DNA from: Hyaloperonospora brassicae
Lineage: Eukaryota > Oomycota > Peronosporomycetes > Peronosporales > Peronosporaceae
Direction of reading: 5' to 3'
NCBI GenBank assembly: GCA_947650285.1
Contig: CANTFL010001283.1
Coordinates: 248,001-312,000, forward strand
Length of the DNA: 64,000 nt
Shown here: positions 39,762-52,481 of the stretch, piece after piece
Position numbering within the stretch: position 1 is the first letter of the stretch
Layout: every line of letters begins with the position of its first letter
The notes under the pieces: generated by a model
Databases searched by the model: none
What the model was told of the DNA's origin: nothing
The model's input: the letters and a program-made list of their open reading frames with translations, nothing else
Position numbers and translations under genes: made by a program

Positions 39762-42700
39762 AATTCCGGCTACTTCTGACCAGTCACAAGAACAGTTAAT
39801 GCACCTGAAAAGAATAAAGTAGAAGAGTGTAAGGATACGACTAGATCGAACACTACTTAAATTGCACTCAGCGTGGCACGACATCTTGGTACCTGAGGGT
39901 ATATCTTCTTTCTGCCCTTAAGTTTCATGGAAAGGATTCAATTGTTCCCCCGTTAAGGACATTTGCGTGGGGTTACTACGTCCAAGTATAAACCCTAAAA
40001 TTATTTGGCCTGTAGGTCGTCGAGCTGCAACCCCCCACCTCCCCTCAATGTCCGCTATTGGAAGCGGTCTCCCAACGTAGCATTTAGGAATCACAGTAAA
40101 GTCGATTAGGTTTACATTCGTGTGATTACACGAAAGACCAGTAGCGATACACTACCTGATGGATTTGGTTGTGAGTCCACTCTCGACCAATTCTATTGAG
40201 GAGCCACCTACCGACCCACCGAGTGAAGAATATTAACTCGGGGCCCAAGTTCTATCTATATATAGGCAAACACATCTTCGTCTCCGTCCTAGTAAGCTGA
40301 ACAGTGCTTCCCGCCGGCCGACGGGTACACAAGGTTTGTCAAGGCTATTTAGAGGTATCAGGGTACCCCCCCCCCATAAGTTTGCAGTCCGGCACAGTGT
40401 ACTTTTGGGGCTTACCACGTCATTTTGAAACCCCACTCCACCAAATAGACATTTACAATCGTAGCTCTTATTTAATCACCTGCTTTTACAATGAACGATC
40501 AATGATCGTCAGACATTTATTGATTCTTCTCGGGAAGAATTGTTAGCTCCTTAACGTCCAAGAATTCTTTCTTGCTTCCGCAGAAGTTACACCTTAATGG
40601 TCTGTCAAAAATCGTTACGTATCTTAACCTAATATGTGCAATTTTACGAGCCAAAATATGGGTAAGATTGATGAGCTTTTCGAGTTAATGAGAGATTGAT
40701 CAATAGAAATACAAATAGTTTTTTTAACCAAGGCGATTTGAAAGCATTTGGAGTGGCTCGAGACTAGCGATCGTTATGATGCGTAACTATAGTAGATCAT
40801 CATCAAAGATGGTTTATTTTATTAATTGGTGTTCGACTTGCTCTACCTACGTAACACATGGATAGAAGGAATTGACTATTACACCGTTGATCGCCTTCTA
40901 TAGTAAGAATATATCACATGCATTTATAAGTCAAGATCGCATCGAGGATAATGAGATCACCACTTATTGCAGTAGAGCACTCTTGAAAACTATCGATTTT
41001 TATTACATCAATGTCCGTTTTTAGAAGTCCGAATGCATTTTACAATAAGCAATTAGCGTAGATTATCTTGCGAAAGCTCTTTTTCCGTGTTAAAACATAT
41101 TTACGAAAAAAATTGCGCCATGACTTTTAAACCGATTGTCATAAACTGACAGTGGTATGACTACTTTACATTATATGATAAACAGAAAGGATTGACAATC
41201 ACGTTTTAGTCGAGATCATAGATTATACATATTAATAAAAATATGTATAATCTAAATCCCGAAACATTTGTAGTTCACTGCAAAATCTTACACACGGTAG
41301 ATTGGACACGCCATGCTAAATGATGTACTCACGAAAAGAATGTGTAAAGGTCTTGTGGTAGACGTATTGGATGGGAGTGAAGAATGCAGTAAGTGGTACA
41401 AGAGTATGAAGAATTACTGCAATTTTTTTGGTACTGAGCATTTTTCGCGGTAATTTTATACAAGGATTTTTAAAGTGATGATAAACGATTGATATTCGGA
41501 TGCACAAGAAACTAGGAATTGAAACGGTCATGACTGAATTTTTGATACTGATGCTATTTGCTACTTAATTTGTAATGTACTGTAATATTGCTCGTAGGTC
41601 AACCGTGTGTGTATTGGGGCTTCAAGCGTTTTCGCCGCCCGAGTGTGCTTCGATGCAGGTAAAAATGGATCAACCTTCTTATAATACCTTCGTTGGTGTT
41701 TTTCCACGTAAATTAAGCTGATAAGCGTGATCTGTCTGCCAATTGTGACAAATAATACAAGTATTTACGGCATCTCGAAACACTAGGTGTTTATAAGTCA
41801 TTTCAAATACAAGATGCTGATCACTGAATGAAAAGGTAGTAGTAAATGTGAGAATATTGGATGATGAAGGGAAGACCAAGTATCGTAGAGGTTACAGGCC
41901 ATTTTAAAAAGGTTATCGTGTTGATCGTTGCAAATGCAATTGGTATTAGTCTATTATCGCTGTAGGTTAGTATTTTATATTGTAAGAATGGTGCAGACGC
42001 GTCAATCTCATTTCATCTTCCCGGTCCTACACGATGCAGGTCGATAGCTGTCGGTGAATAATATTTGTTGGTTATTAGAAAATATCATAGTTACACCTTA
42101 CTGTGACGTCAACATATTCGACTTCATTCGGATGTTGCATAGTTGAAGTCCCGAAATGTCTATTCGTGAAAATGAGACTTTTATATGTAGTGATGTCATT
42201 GGGTCATCGTAAATGATCGTATATGAAGCCGCTCTTTGGTTTCAATCTGTATTTTGCTCGCATCTCATCGTAATTAATCGATATTATTTATTCTTATTGT
42301 ACTATACAATCCAAAAGTGTGTCTCTGCCAGACCCGAATGAATCCAAGCGCAATTCTGAGATGCTCAGACAATGCAGTAGTGTATTGGTGTAAAAGTTAT
42401 CTTCTCGGCGCGTATTTTGAACCAGGTGAGTGAAGAAAGGCCACATGACACGTACATTTTGCAAGCCGATTCCAATATAAAATACGATAATTATAACGAG
42501 CGAATAAGAAGTGAGCTTATTACAGCAAGACTTGCTGCTTAAGGAAAAAATAAGTGAAGAATCGTTACCTTCTGTTTGGTTTCACAACGCACTGTAAGAA
42601 AGAAGAATGCGTAAAAATAATGTCTTTGGTCGCATGAATTGGCATGTATTCATGCAAACAGGGGCTTCATTACGCGTATCTGATGCATGTAAAATATATG

Positions 42701-43402
42701 AGGTTTTAAACACATCAGGTAGAGAATTTACTAGTGTTGTCGGTATGATTGCCGCAAAAGACACCCTATATGATTTACAAACTTGTAATGTCAAAAAAAG
42801 TGTCGTAGTCTATGGCATCAACAGCTCCACGCAATCTTCTAATTGTTCTAATTAGGCAATCTACCGGAGCTATTTACTGTATAATCGATCTACACCAGAT
42901 ATAATTACGCCTGTCAATAACTATGTCAACATTTATAATCGGTAGCTTGTATCCTGGACAATTGCCGAATAAATTCTTTTAAGCATAAATGCATAGATTT
43001 GTGGTGTAACGGAGTTAGCTTCATAAATTACATCGACATCAGCAAATGTGAAGCGGATCCAATATGTGCGACACATTAATTAAAGAAATAGGTTTCAATG
43101 TTTTATATTCGGTATATTTTTCTATTTGGTTAACACACTCTACTATTCTAACCGACAAAGCTTCCAATCAATGATAAATGCGCGTGTTGGATGGCAAGCA
43201 AAAAAATTGTATTATATGTTTTAAATTGCGATATGACTCAATACAGTTGAAACAGAAGTATTCATAGCGATAATAACATCAAATACAATTATCTTTTTGC
43301 TTTATGCTCTGTTTTTTCTTTAGTCTACTTTTTTGTGCCTCGTGTGCCTTAACGCTTGGGGGACATTCCTACAGTGTTTTTGCTGAAGGAAGCCTTTTTA
43401 GA
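39762..43402. other. AT-rich sequence, possible LTR at 39880-40520
   Basis: The part at 40250-40300 has a TATA-like ctatctatatataggcaaac followed by gtctccgtcctag, which resembles an LTR promoter, but I found no partner copy or target duplication. From about 40560 the sequence is strongly AT-rich with short anonymous frames only, such as 42607-42855 (+, 82 codons) and 41316-41531 (-). A C10 homopolymer is at 40367-40376. Confidence 0.4.
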
Positions 43403-43470
43403 TTGTGTAATTTAGGCGGTCGCCCGTTGCATAAATGTTACCACCAATACAGGTGATATTGATAGTATTT
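43403..43470 (+). repeat. Possible LTR fragment of the 8-kb chromovirus family
   Basis: The sequence has tgtaatttaggcggtcgcccgttgcat, resembling the worn LTR start at 47081, and aggtgatattgatag, matching ggtgatattgatggg in the LTR. It is short and diverged. Confidence 0.3.
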
Positions 43471-44429
43471 GTTGTCTCTTTAAGACGACTGAAGTTATTA
43501 GCAAGAATCGGAAAACGACCGCTTTTTTTAGATAGCACATAATGGGTTTAGTTAACGACATTTAACTTGCGTAGAGACGATTTATGCGAACCTTTACAAA
43601 GGAGAACAATATGATGAATTTTAGTTGGATGAAACGACACTATCAACCAACACACTTTGTTTTCGATATACGGCTTTTTCTACTGGTGACGGGGCATGGC
43701 GTCTCGGATATATTGACCGCCAAGGTATACCTGTTGCTACTCAAGGTGCTCAGCATTGATCGCTGTGCTTCATCAAATATTTTTTGCGCCATCACTGTGC
43801 ACTATAATGTGTTTAATATACAACCAATACCAACTTCATGTTACAAAACAGATCTCTTGCTGATAAGCAGGCTATGAAGAGACCTGGTATCACAATTAAT
43901 AACGACAGCGGAAACAGCTTTCGAAATCTAGCGTGTAACATACTGATGGTTTGTTCTGATTCATGCAACAAATACTAAAATAATCAGTACGGCATTGTGT
44001 GCATACAAGAAAAGTGGGTGGAGTGACATACAAGAAATGATGATAGGGGCATTGGCAACGAATGAAATGTAACGTGAATAAATTGCTACTATAAAAACAT
44101 TACTTGCCAGTAGGATTATGTGAATACATAAATCAAATAAAAGTTTCAGATCGCAAATGTAGCGGCGTAAAGTGCGCATAGAATACGCAAAAACCAGTAA
44201 AAAAAGTGACACGGAAAGCATGTGAAAGAGATACTACATATTATTAGTGAACGATACCGAGAGTTTCATCGAATTGCACTATGCCACTATGCACGACATG
44301 CTATCTAGTAAATTACTTACGTCCATTCCAGGGCCTCAAATGTTGACCTTTTTTGCGGCTTTCAAGAAAATGGTGTGGCATAGTAGTTAGTTACATCTTT
44401 TCGCTCTTAGTCTCAGCGTAGAAACACAC
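43471..44429. other. AT-rich sequence without recognised gene
   Basis: Small frames (43584-43877 +, 43961-44221 -) lack motifs. The minus frame is hydrophobic, as expected for translated AT-rich DNA. Confidence 0.5.
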
Positions 44430-45240
44430 AAACTCCGAATCAAGTCGGCGACACGGGCTGGTACGTACAATGAAAATTCTACGCGTTTCGCCCCTTCAAG
44501 TTCTGTTATGGCTTTCGCCTAATTAATTCCTTACAATCAATACTACAAAATCCTGCCTAAGCTCATCAGTTTCTAAACCCTTCAATTCATGTGCCTTCAC
44601 ACCAACGGGTGGAAGCCAAAGCCTTACGAGCTTTTACATGTCACCAGGTGCGGTCTACACCCGACTAGAAAAATTACGGTGTCCTCGGCTGAGTCCAACC
44701 GGCTAGTCTCTCGACAATACTTTCAGCAGTGCCGTTTATTGAATCACCGGCTCGTCCCTTGACAAGACACACAACGGTTCCTTTACTGTGGGTTACCGGA
44801 TCGTCGTCGACATAACTCTTTCTTTTGAGGTAGTAATCGTTAATCAGCCCGAGCCCTCCTAAACGCTATGCGCTACCAGTCGATACCTCTACACGATACG
44901 CATCACGAGGTTCGACGGCAGGCATAATCTTTACCGCCCAGGGACCGTAAGTGTACGCGTATCTTGGGCTTAAAAATTATGCACTGTATTATTTATCTCT
45001 CTTGCTACATCGCAGAGCCATTTTAAATTGTTTCCTGTCCTTCTCAAGTTCTTATACAAATATTGTGATAAATCAGTCGTTCGATCGTCTCATTTTGCAC
45101 AGTAAACGGGGTTCGCCGACACTTGCGTCGCCGACTCTTGAGTCGCCAAAGCTTGGTTAGCCGATTTATAAGTCATTGACACTTGGGTCACCAATATCTG
45201 GATATCCGATACCCACCTCGCCGAACTCCAGTTTGCCGAC
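44430..45240 (-). repeat. Diverged LTR-like copy of the older chromovirus family
   Basis: It aligns colinearly with 37030-37930, with conserved blocks cgtttcgccccttc, tcctgcctaagctca, gcttttacatgtcac, ttacggtgtcctcgg and the gggttcgccgac/cgagtcgcc-type short repeats at its end (45105-45235). No internal region is attached, so it is probably a solo LTR or a truncated end. Confidence 0.6.
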
Positions 45241-46214
45241 CACCGGTAATCCCACTTGTATAAATTTTATAAAAAGAAGTATATCTACATCACAATGGTG
45301 GCTGTTCGAATGATGTGTTTCCCGGCATTTGGCTTCCTTCATTTAAATATCGCTCAGGATTGCAATTCGCTGCAACTAAATACAAAAGGTAAAATTTACA
45401 AAGACATTGTCCAATTTTGCGCAGGGTTACGACGAACATAAACCAGTTCACATCCGGCTGGCCTTATACCCAGGGGTGTCATTTTTTTATGAACTGACCA
45501 GCAAAATTTGACCAGTCTACTTGAGCTACTACCAACGTCAGAGAATGGTTTGGTTTGATAATGACGCGGATGATGGGCAATGACGAACGCGTCCTCGGGA
45601 ATTTGCACATAATAATTTCCATATCTACATCAAGTACATTAGAATAAAATGACTGAAATTGATCATTGAATTAATATTACAAATTAACTTGATAAGTTTG
45701 TCTAATCAATATCTGCTGATAATAAAAAGATTGGAATGTTCTTGCAAACTTCTTCTGCTGTCAGATCAAGCCTTGGGTGAGGTTGCAAGTTGTATTCGTT
45801 TTGTTATTAATAACTCAAGACGACTGAAACAATTACAGTAGTAATAAAGCCTCTATATATTGAAAAAAAATTCTCAGCGTGCATATATATCCTGCATTCG
45901 TTTTGCAAGATGAACATTTCAAATGCATTCCAAGCCATTCGTATGCCAAACTTAGGCTTACCCTTTGGTGATTGCTTAGTTATACGACTTCATACGGAAA
46001 ACCTATTTTCCTGCCAAATTGAAAATTCACCTTTAAGAATGTCTATAAATGTACTAATATATATAATATTATTTTTATTTGCTATTTTAATTACATGCCA
46101 ATAGGTATTCTTTCGGTAATTACGTAGTGGTATTTTATAATAGACAATTTCGAATGAGCCTTACAGTAATTAGCACATCTTTTTGATGTATGGTAATCTT
46201 GTATTGATGTGAGA
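45241..46214. other. AT-rich sequence without recognised gene
   Basis: Short frames only (45256-45441 +, 45396-45608 -, 45910-46104 +). None has a domain I recognise. Confidence 0.5.
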
Positions 46215-46625
46215 TGTAACGGGGTAGCCCGTTACATGAAAGCGCCATTTGTGGTATATAGTAAAAAAAATCTATTTAAATTAGTTATTTTGCTTAGATG
46301 ACCCAAGGGTCTACTCATTAATTGTCAATGTTAGTATATTAACCCACCAGTCGCTGCTAGACGCGCGCAATGGGTGGTGAGTAGTCGTCATGATACGTTT
46401 AGTTACAATAATATTATTGAGTCAGGTCAAAACAGATACCAAGAGTTATAAGACTAAGTTGTTTTAAATAACAGTTTTACTTTTTTACAACTAGAGTCTT
46501 GCTTCGTTGTTTTATCGTTCCTCGATGTAGTAATTACTCCTAGAAGGGCACTGACCTTCACTGTGGTCAGTGAAAGTTAACTTCGTACTGGTATTCCAGT
46601 ACGAGGTAAGCAGTGCCCCGTAACA
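46215..46625 (+). repeat. Solo LTR of the 8-kb chromovirus family
   Basis: It starts with arms TGTAACGGG and CCCGTTACA around GTAG and ends CCCCGTAACA. It is 411 bp long, the same length as the full element's LTRs, and shares gacgcgcgcaatgggtggtg with them. It has its own hairpins, arms CACTGACC/GGTCAGTG (46549-46572) and TCGTACTGG/CCAGTACGA (46583-46604). The flanks tgaga and cgaca do not form a clean duplication. Confidence 0.8.
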
Positions 46626-46890
46626 CGACATCTTCTCCAATAAAAAAGTACGTCAAGTAAAAGTATGATGGTATTAGTTTGTGTATCATTTATAAATTCA
46701 TCGTAATTGTATCATTCACACCCACATACTCTCATTATCTTGTAGTTTTGAGCGTACCAAAGCTAACTCTGGTTTGGCTGTAAATCTTTCTGTATAAATT
46801 GGAAAACAGAGCATTTTGCACCTATACGATAATATAAAGACGGTATAAGTGAGCTTTGTCGAGCAAGTCATAACTATATTTAAATGGAAG

Positions 46891-46978
46891 CCGCTAATGA
46901 GCCTTTAAAATTCGCTCATGAGCCTGTACCCCCTACATTAAACAAGTTATTAGATTTGGAGGTCTCTAAATTCAAAAC
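46891..46978 (+). repeat. MULE-2 left terminal inverted repeat
   Basis: It begins ccgctaatgagcc and includes acaagttatt and ggtctctaaattc. The reverse complement matches 57024-57112. Within it the motif ctaatgagcct/ctcatgagcct occurs twice. Confidence 0.75.
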
Positions 46979-47080
46979 AAATATGTTTTACTTTTTAAGA
47001 AATAACATTATTCATCTCATATCATCTAGTCAGTCGGACCCGTGACAACCTTCCTTAAGAGCCGTATGAAAGGCCTTAAC

Positions 47081-47526
47081 TGAAACGAGGTGCGCCCGTT
47101 GCATAAAAAATGATATTTTTGCATCAATTTTGAAACATCATCGATTTAGTAATGTTCAATTGACATTACATGTAAGGAGTAAGGTTGAAGGAATATTACC
47201 CCTGAGGGCAATATTTTCATGTTGGGTTTCTCCACCTGATGGTTGATGTTCACGGTACATCAACCCGATCAACCTCCAATCGATGCTGGACGCGCGCAAT
47301 GGGTAGTGAGCCGAAAACCTACATAGGAGATTGCAGTTCAATATAGTTAGCTCAAGACAAAGATGGTTTATTGAGAAACATAACTATATTAGATACAGTT
47401 CTACTTTTTTCCTTGGACAAAGCTTTCGAGTTCTGCCTACTTCGCTGCGCTTCCTCACGCCACGTGTACGTGACGTCGGCTGCACACAACCTTGTGTTGA
47501 ATTGACACAAGGCGTGCCCCGTTACA
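47081..47526 (+). repeat. Second solo LTR of the 8-kb chromovirus family
   Basis: The worn start is tgaaacgaggtgcgcccgtt and the intact end is gtgccccgttaca. It shares ccaatcgatgctggacgcgc and gcgcaatgggtagtgag with other family LTRs. Its hairpins include arms GTTGATGT/ACATCAAC near 47242-47265 and CCTTGTGT/ACACAAGG at 47490-47512. Confidence 0.75.
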
Positions 47527-47579
47527 TTAACTAGCTCACAGAAGAGCTGTTTGATTCTGTGAACGAATCGTGTTACGCG

Positions 47580-49545
47580 CTTGACGAGCTAACACTGCCG
47601 GCAGGATATGCTACAACTATTAAAAGGCAAAAAACGGCGGGTAACCGCAAGGACGGTGAGGTTATAGCAGTGAATATGTGATGCTCATGCAACGGCCGCC
47701 GACCTTATTATAGTGCAGAGTTAGGTACGGCGCCTCTTCGTCAGCGCATGGGCTCCATCCGCGCCACTATCTGCTTCTTCTCGGCCACGATCAGACGACG
47801 GCGACGTCAAGAACAACCAAACCAGTAGTTAATTGAATGTTACTCACGAAGAGCATAACCATGACCCCTTTATAGATATTAAGGTGCATCCACATGTAGG
47901 TGCTCTGACAGAAGAACAAGAACAATCGGTGATTGCGATTCTGCTTTCATGCATCAGCGCTCGTCGCATCGTTGCCTCCCTTCGGCAATCTGATATTTTG
48001 GGTGTTATTGAGCGCCATATATACATAATATTCGCGCAAATGAGTGCCGCAAATTGCTAGGAGGAAGGTCTCCAATTACCCGCTTGCTTGAAAGTCTAGC
48101 AACAAGCAATGAAAAAAATAGCAATGCGCCGTACTAAGCGAAATTTGATGCTAAGCAGCAGCTCACGCATCTATTTGTCGTGTCTCCCTTTTCCAGGAAA
48201 ATTAGTGCCTGTTTCAGCCCAAGTCGGGAATTTTTGATTGATGTCACTTACAAGACCAATCGATTTCAACTACCTCTGCTTCACATTGTACGCGTAACTG
48301 CGACCAACAACAGCTACGTTTTCGCCTATTGTTTGATGAGAAACGAGACAGAAGGCGACTACATCTGGGCGATGCAGAACCTGAGGCAAGCATTCGGGAT
48401 GTTCGACATCGCTACACCAAAAACCTTCGTTGTAGATCGCGAGATGGCATTAATGAACGCGCTCGGTAACTGTTTTTCCTATGCGAGGACACTACTTTGT
48501 AGATGACACATAAACAAGAACATTACTGTAAAGATGCGAAGACATTTTAAATTCACGAAGGAGTTTAAACAATTACAGCTCACGTGGAACTGCTTGGTAC
48601 AAGCTCAATCAACGAACAATTATGACCGCCAGCTTGTTGCGATAAGGGTTAATCTACCAGCTCATGGAATGCAGTATCTGGATGATACTTGGCTTGTTTA
48701 CAAGAAGATGCTTGTGTCTTGCTACTTTCACGGTTGTTTACATTACGGTCATGTGACAACATCATGTGTCGATAGCGCACATGTGGCTATCAAGAAGTAG
48801 TTGAATGGATCAACAGGTAAGTAGAATTACTTTGGACTTAATGATATTGGTAGTTCGGCTACTTAATTATATATTTTCCCTTAGGTGATCTATGGTCGGT
48901 AAGCACAGCTCTCGAGTTGGCTTTCCCGGGGCAACTTGCTATAGTCATCCATCAAAACGCAAGGGAACGCGTCATTGTCAAAATGCAGCTAGGACCTTTG
49001 TTTGTAGAAGTAATGGGCAATATTTCCGTTGCAGGTGTACTGGCAGCACATCGTCAATGGCTTAAAGACTTGACCCAGGACCTTGTCAGAATCTGATGAC
49101 AAATAGCATGAGACATCCATGTCGTCATGCAATATTCAGATTGCATCGTCCATTTGCAGTACAAGATCTTGACCAGCAGTGGTGGTTGATCCAACCTTTA
49201 ACACGAAGGGCTGACACCGAAACAGTCAGATATGATGTTGTCGATTATGATACTGGGCTAAAAGGACTTCTTGAGAGGTATGTAAATGCTGACAGACATC
49301 AGCAAAGGATGATATACGACCATGCTATCGCTGCTCCAGATTCCGCAATACGTGACCCTATGCTGGTAAGGACGCGCGGGCGCCCAACAGGTTCTACCCG
49401 CCGCAACATATCTCACTTTGAGCATGTAGAGAACGCGTTTAATCCTAAGAGACGTTAACGTTGTGGACGCTGTGGGAATTTAGGGCACAACGCAAGGACA
49501 TGTCGTCAAGCCGCAAAAGCACAAGCAGTGCCTGCAGCACATCCA
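47580..49545 (+). pseudogene. MULE-2 transposase pseudogene (FAR1-like)
   Basis: The FAR1-like DNA-binding domain starts near 47610 (GYATTIKRQKTAGNRKDGEV). A piece at 47833-48057 has HNHDPFIDIKVHPHVGALTE. The catalytic domain spans 48180-48800. It includes FLIDVTYKTNRFQLPLLHIV with the first aspartate, FAYCLMRNETEGDYIWAMQN, FVVDREMALMNAL with the second aspartate, and HVTTSCVDSAHVAIKK. The C-terminal part at 49096-49458 has RDPMLVRTRGRPTGSTRRN. A stop at 49456 is followed by a zinc knuckle of CX2CX4HX4C form (CGRCGNLGHNARTC). It is the best preserved of the three MULE transposases here but has at least four interruptions. Confidence 0.8.
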
Positions 49546-50060
49546 GCATTGCGACAGATCGTGAATATAGCGCATTTTGATCCTGTGCTTGGTGCTGTCA
49601 ATGCTGCATCAAACATTGAAATGTGATGTAGATGTCGATAGTCGTTGGCAATATACATGTTCCTTTTACTAAGATGTCATCACTATGTATATGACTATGT
49701 CCAACTACACATTAATTTTTGTCTTGATGGCTCTCTAACAACCTTGTAAAGCTTCCCACGACGGGCGATTCATCAAGTTAAGTTTGTTATTTCACTCAAC
49801 CACATGTAGAGGTTGAGAAGCATAAATTGTGCGTTGTGATATCAAGATCGTATATTTACACGTTTATGTCGTACCCACCTTAACCAAGCCGATGCAAGCC
49901 TAAATGTCAAGTTCTATATTAGTTTGTTATCCTATCCAGCATAAGTGTGGGTAGTCTACGTTATCGCAACACATATATGTATTCACGATCGCAAACGCAG
50001 TCGATCAACTGGATGCAAGCGATATCGAAGCAACGCCCGATGGAACACGAGCCGCAATCA
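49546..50060. other. MULE-2 sequence between transposase and copia insertion
   Basis: The last codons after the zinc knuckle continue to about 49625. Beyond that I see no coding sequence. Confidence 0.5.
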
Positions 50061-50276
50061 GTAGGAGCTTTAACTCACAAAGCGGAATTACCACCGAGGC
50101 CCCGGATCCTCAGAACATTCTTTTAACCATGCATGGAGTCATAGACAGCGTCATGAACCACTGCATGCTTAGCAGCAGAGGTGAACACAATCCTGTTTCA
50201 TTCTGGGATAAACCCTCACGGGATTGATACACGTTTTTCATACCAGAGTCCTCTGCCAACTCATTATAACCCCAAT
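50061..50276 (+). repeat. 5' LTR of the copia element
   Basis: It contains ccccggatcctcagaacatt, catggagtcatagac and cctgtttcattctgggataa, all repeated in the 3' LTR. The start gtaggagctttaactc aligns to gttggagatataactc. Confidence 0.75.
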
Positions 50277-50309
50277 ACCTTTTCCCGGAGCTAAAAAGAG
50301 AGGGAAGCC

Positions 50310-52071
50310 ATGGACCGGCCGGTCGGTGACGATGACGCACTCATGCCAGAGAGCCGTCTCGTACGATCCAGCCCTTCGTCATCAGAGACTTTTCTCATGA
50401 GCATCACATCGACGATCTCCAGAAACAATTCCCACGCTCTCGCAGCCCCGACAGCGCTAACAGAAGCAGCATCTCTCATGATGTTCCAAGCGCGTTTACG
50501 ACATGATATAGAGCTTGCATCCGTCCCTCAAGAACGACAGCTCTTAATGGACGCAACAAATGCTGTCGTCGAGGCAGGCGCCATGATTGCGACTTTTCCG
50601 ATCGAAATGCAAGCCTCGCTAGCCGATGCATTCGCTGGAGAAGATGATACGTCAACGATCGTCACTGATTCTCCATCTCAAGTCGGCATACTTATACATC
50701 ATAATCAAAAGCTACATCATCTGCTGTTAACTGTTCAACACGACGTCATGACAATCGGCAATCAGCGGAATGCACTTCAATAGACAGTAACTCAAGTTGT
50801 TGAACACCGTCCAAAGCTGATGAAGGAACTTTTTCAATCAGCGTATCCAGTTTACTACAGAACTGGACAGAAGAACCACTAAATTGACTGCTACAAACGC
50901 AGTGCTAACTGAAGGAGCACGAGCGCTTCAAGAACAGATTAAGCAAGTCGAGAGACAGAGGTAGATGGCGATTGAAAATTACCGCGCAGAACATTAAGTC
51001 GATGTGGAACGCCGGCACCAAGACATTACTTGCCCCACCTAGCGCAATGACCGCCTTCAGGCTGAGCATATCAACACCGTTGTGGCCTTAAAAGAACAAC
51101 AATGTGCTATCCAATCTACTCAAGGTTTGTTAGCGCGAGCGGTTTTTAAGCCGAAAAAGAAGCTCGAGATCTACTACAGACGTCAATCAAACACCATCGT
51201 GTAGCCCAAGAGGTGGCACAGCGTCGCATATCTGAGGCCCAACAGCTTCAGAACGACATGGGAATGATATTAGTACTCGAAACCGCCCGTTTCGATGTCG
51301 CAGAAGACCGCTTGGCTACCGACATCGCAATTCGATCGTCTCTCGAGGAACAACTACAGACGCTACGTTGCAGTCACGTTATTCTATTACGAGAACCATC
51401 TTCACCTACGTCAAGTCACACACCACTTACGGACCGCGACCAACAATTACCCACTGAATTTAAAGCCATAACTGCCCATCCAGCTACTAACGATTTTCAA
51501 GGACCATTTTCTCACTCTCTGCCGAGCAGCGTCCTAATATTACCCGTTTCTGTACCGACCCCGTCGTCACCGACATCATGCCCGACTCCAGCACTATGTC
51601 CTATTCAGCCACAGATCCCGCCACCGCCGCCGTCGGGAAGCGTCCTGACACCTCCGCGTCCATTTTTTGTACTGCCACTATGCCACCGATTTTACAGCCT
51701 CAAGTGCTACCATCGCACACAGTGCCCCGCATCAAGGGAGTCAAGTGCGAGATATTTACCGGCAAGGGTAAATACCCTGGTCTTGACGCTAGATTTGACC
51801 TATTCATGCGCAAGTTGAACAAGCCATATAAAGTGAAAGCCGACGAAACAACTTGACTTACACCGACGAATTACGTGAAACATTTCTCGTCACATTTCTT
51901 GATGGCGCCGCATCAGATTTTTACTTTCAATTTCTGGACGAGTTTCTCGACGCTAATGGCCGCATACCAACTTACCAAGAAGTAAGAGTAGCCTTGCGAG
52001 CTGAGTTCCGTTGCAAGATATCACAAGCACGACTCAGCGACTGCCTCAATACACCCCAGAAACCAGAATAA
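50310..52071 (+). pseudogene. Gag region of the copia element
   Basis: The first frame (50310-50783) encodes a Ser-rich then helical segment (MMFQARLRHDIELASVPQER). Helical, Gln/Glu-rich fragments continue through 50784-51400 in several frames. A Pro-rich linker (51540-51660) leads to the copia gag core at 51725-52071, with VKCEIFTGKGKYPGLDARFD and FLDGAASDFYFQFLDEFLD. Several stops break it. The long coiled-coil-like N-terminal extension is notable for a copia gag. Confidence 0.65.
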
Positions 52072-52481
52072 ACTTGGCATGGATACTACACCTATCTACA
52101 CCACGTTGACGAAAAGATGGGCGGTGCCTGAAACGCCCTCATTCTCGAGCCATTTTGCAACAATGCATCCTCAGGCCCAGTCATCACGCTCCAGCTCGCC
52201 AGCATTATCAATTACAATGCTGAAAACATCATCGAAGAAATAAGTAAAGCCTTTACACTGCTCATAAAACTACTAGGTGGTGGTCGCAAGTCGACGAATA
52301 CCGGCCAGAGACCCACCAAATTTAAAGGCGAATATAATTAAGGCATCTGCAGCCTTTTTTAAGAGCTACTAAGCAGCTTTCATCCAAACTTAAGCTGGCA
52401 CCTACCAACTCCACGAGTCGCCATAAACCAAGGGACGGCATAAAACCCTGCTGGGTCGCAAGACAACAGAATATAAAACTT

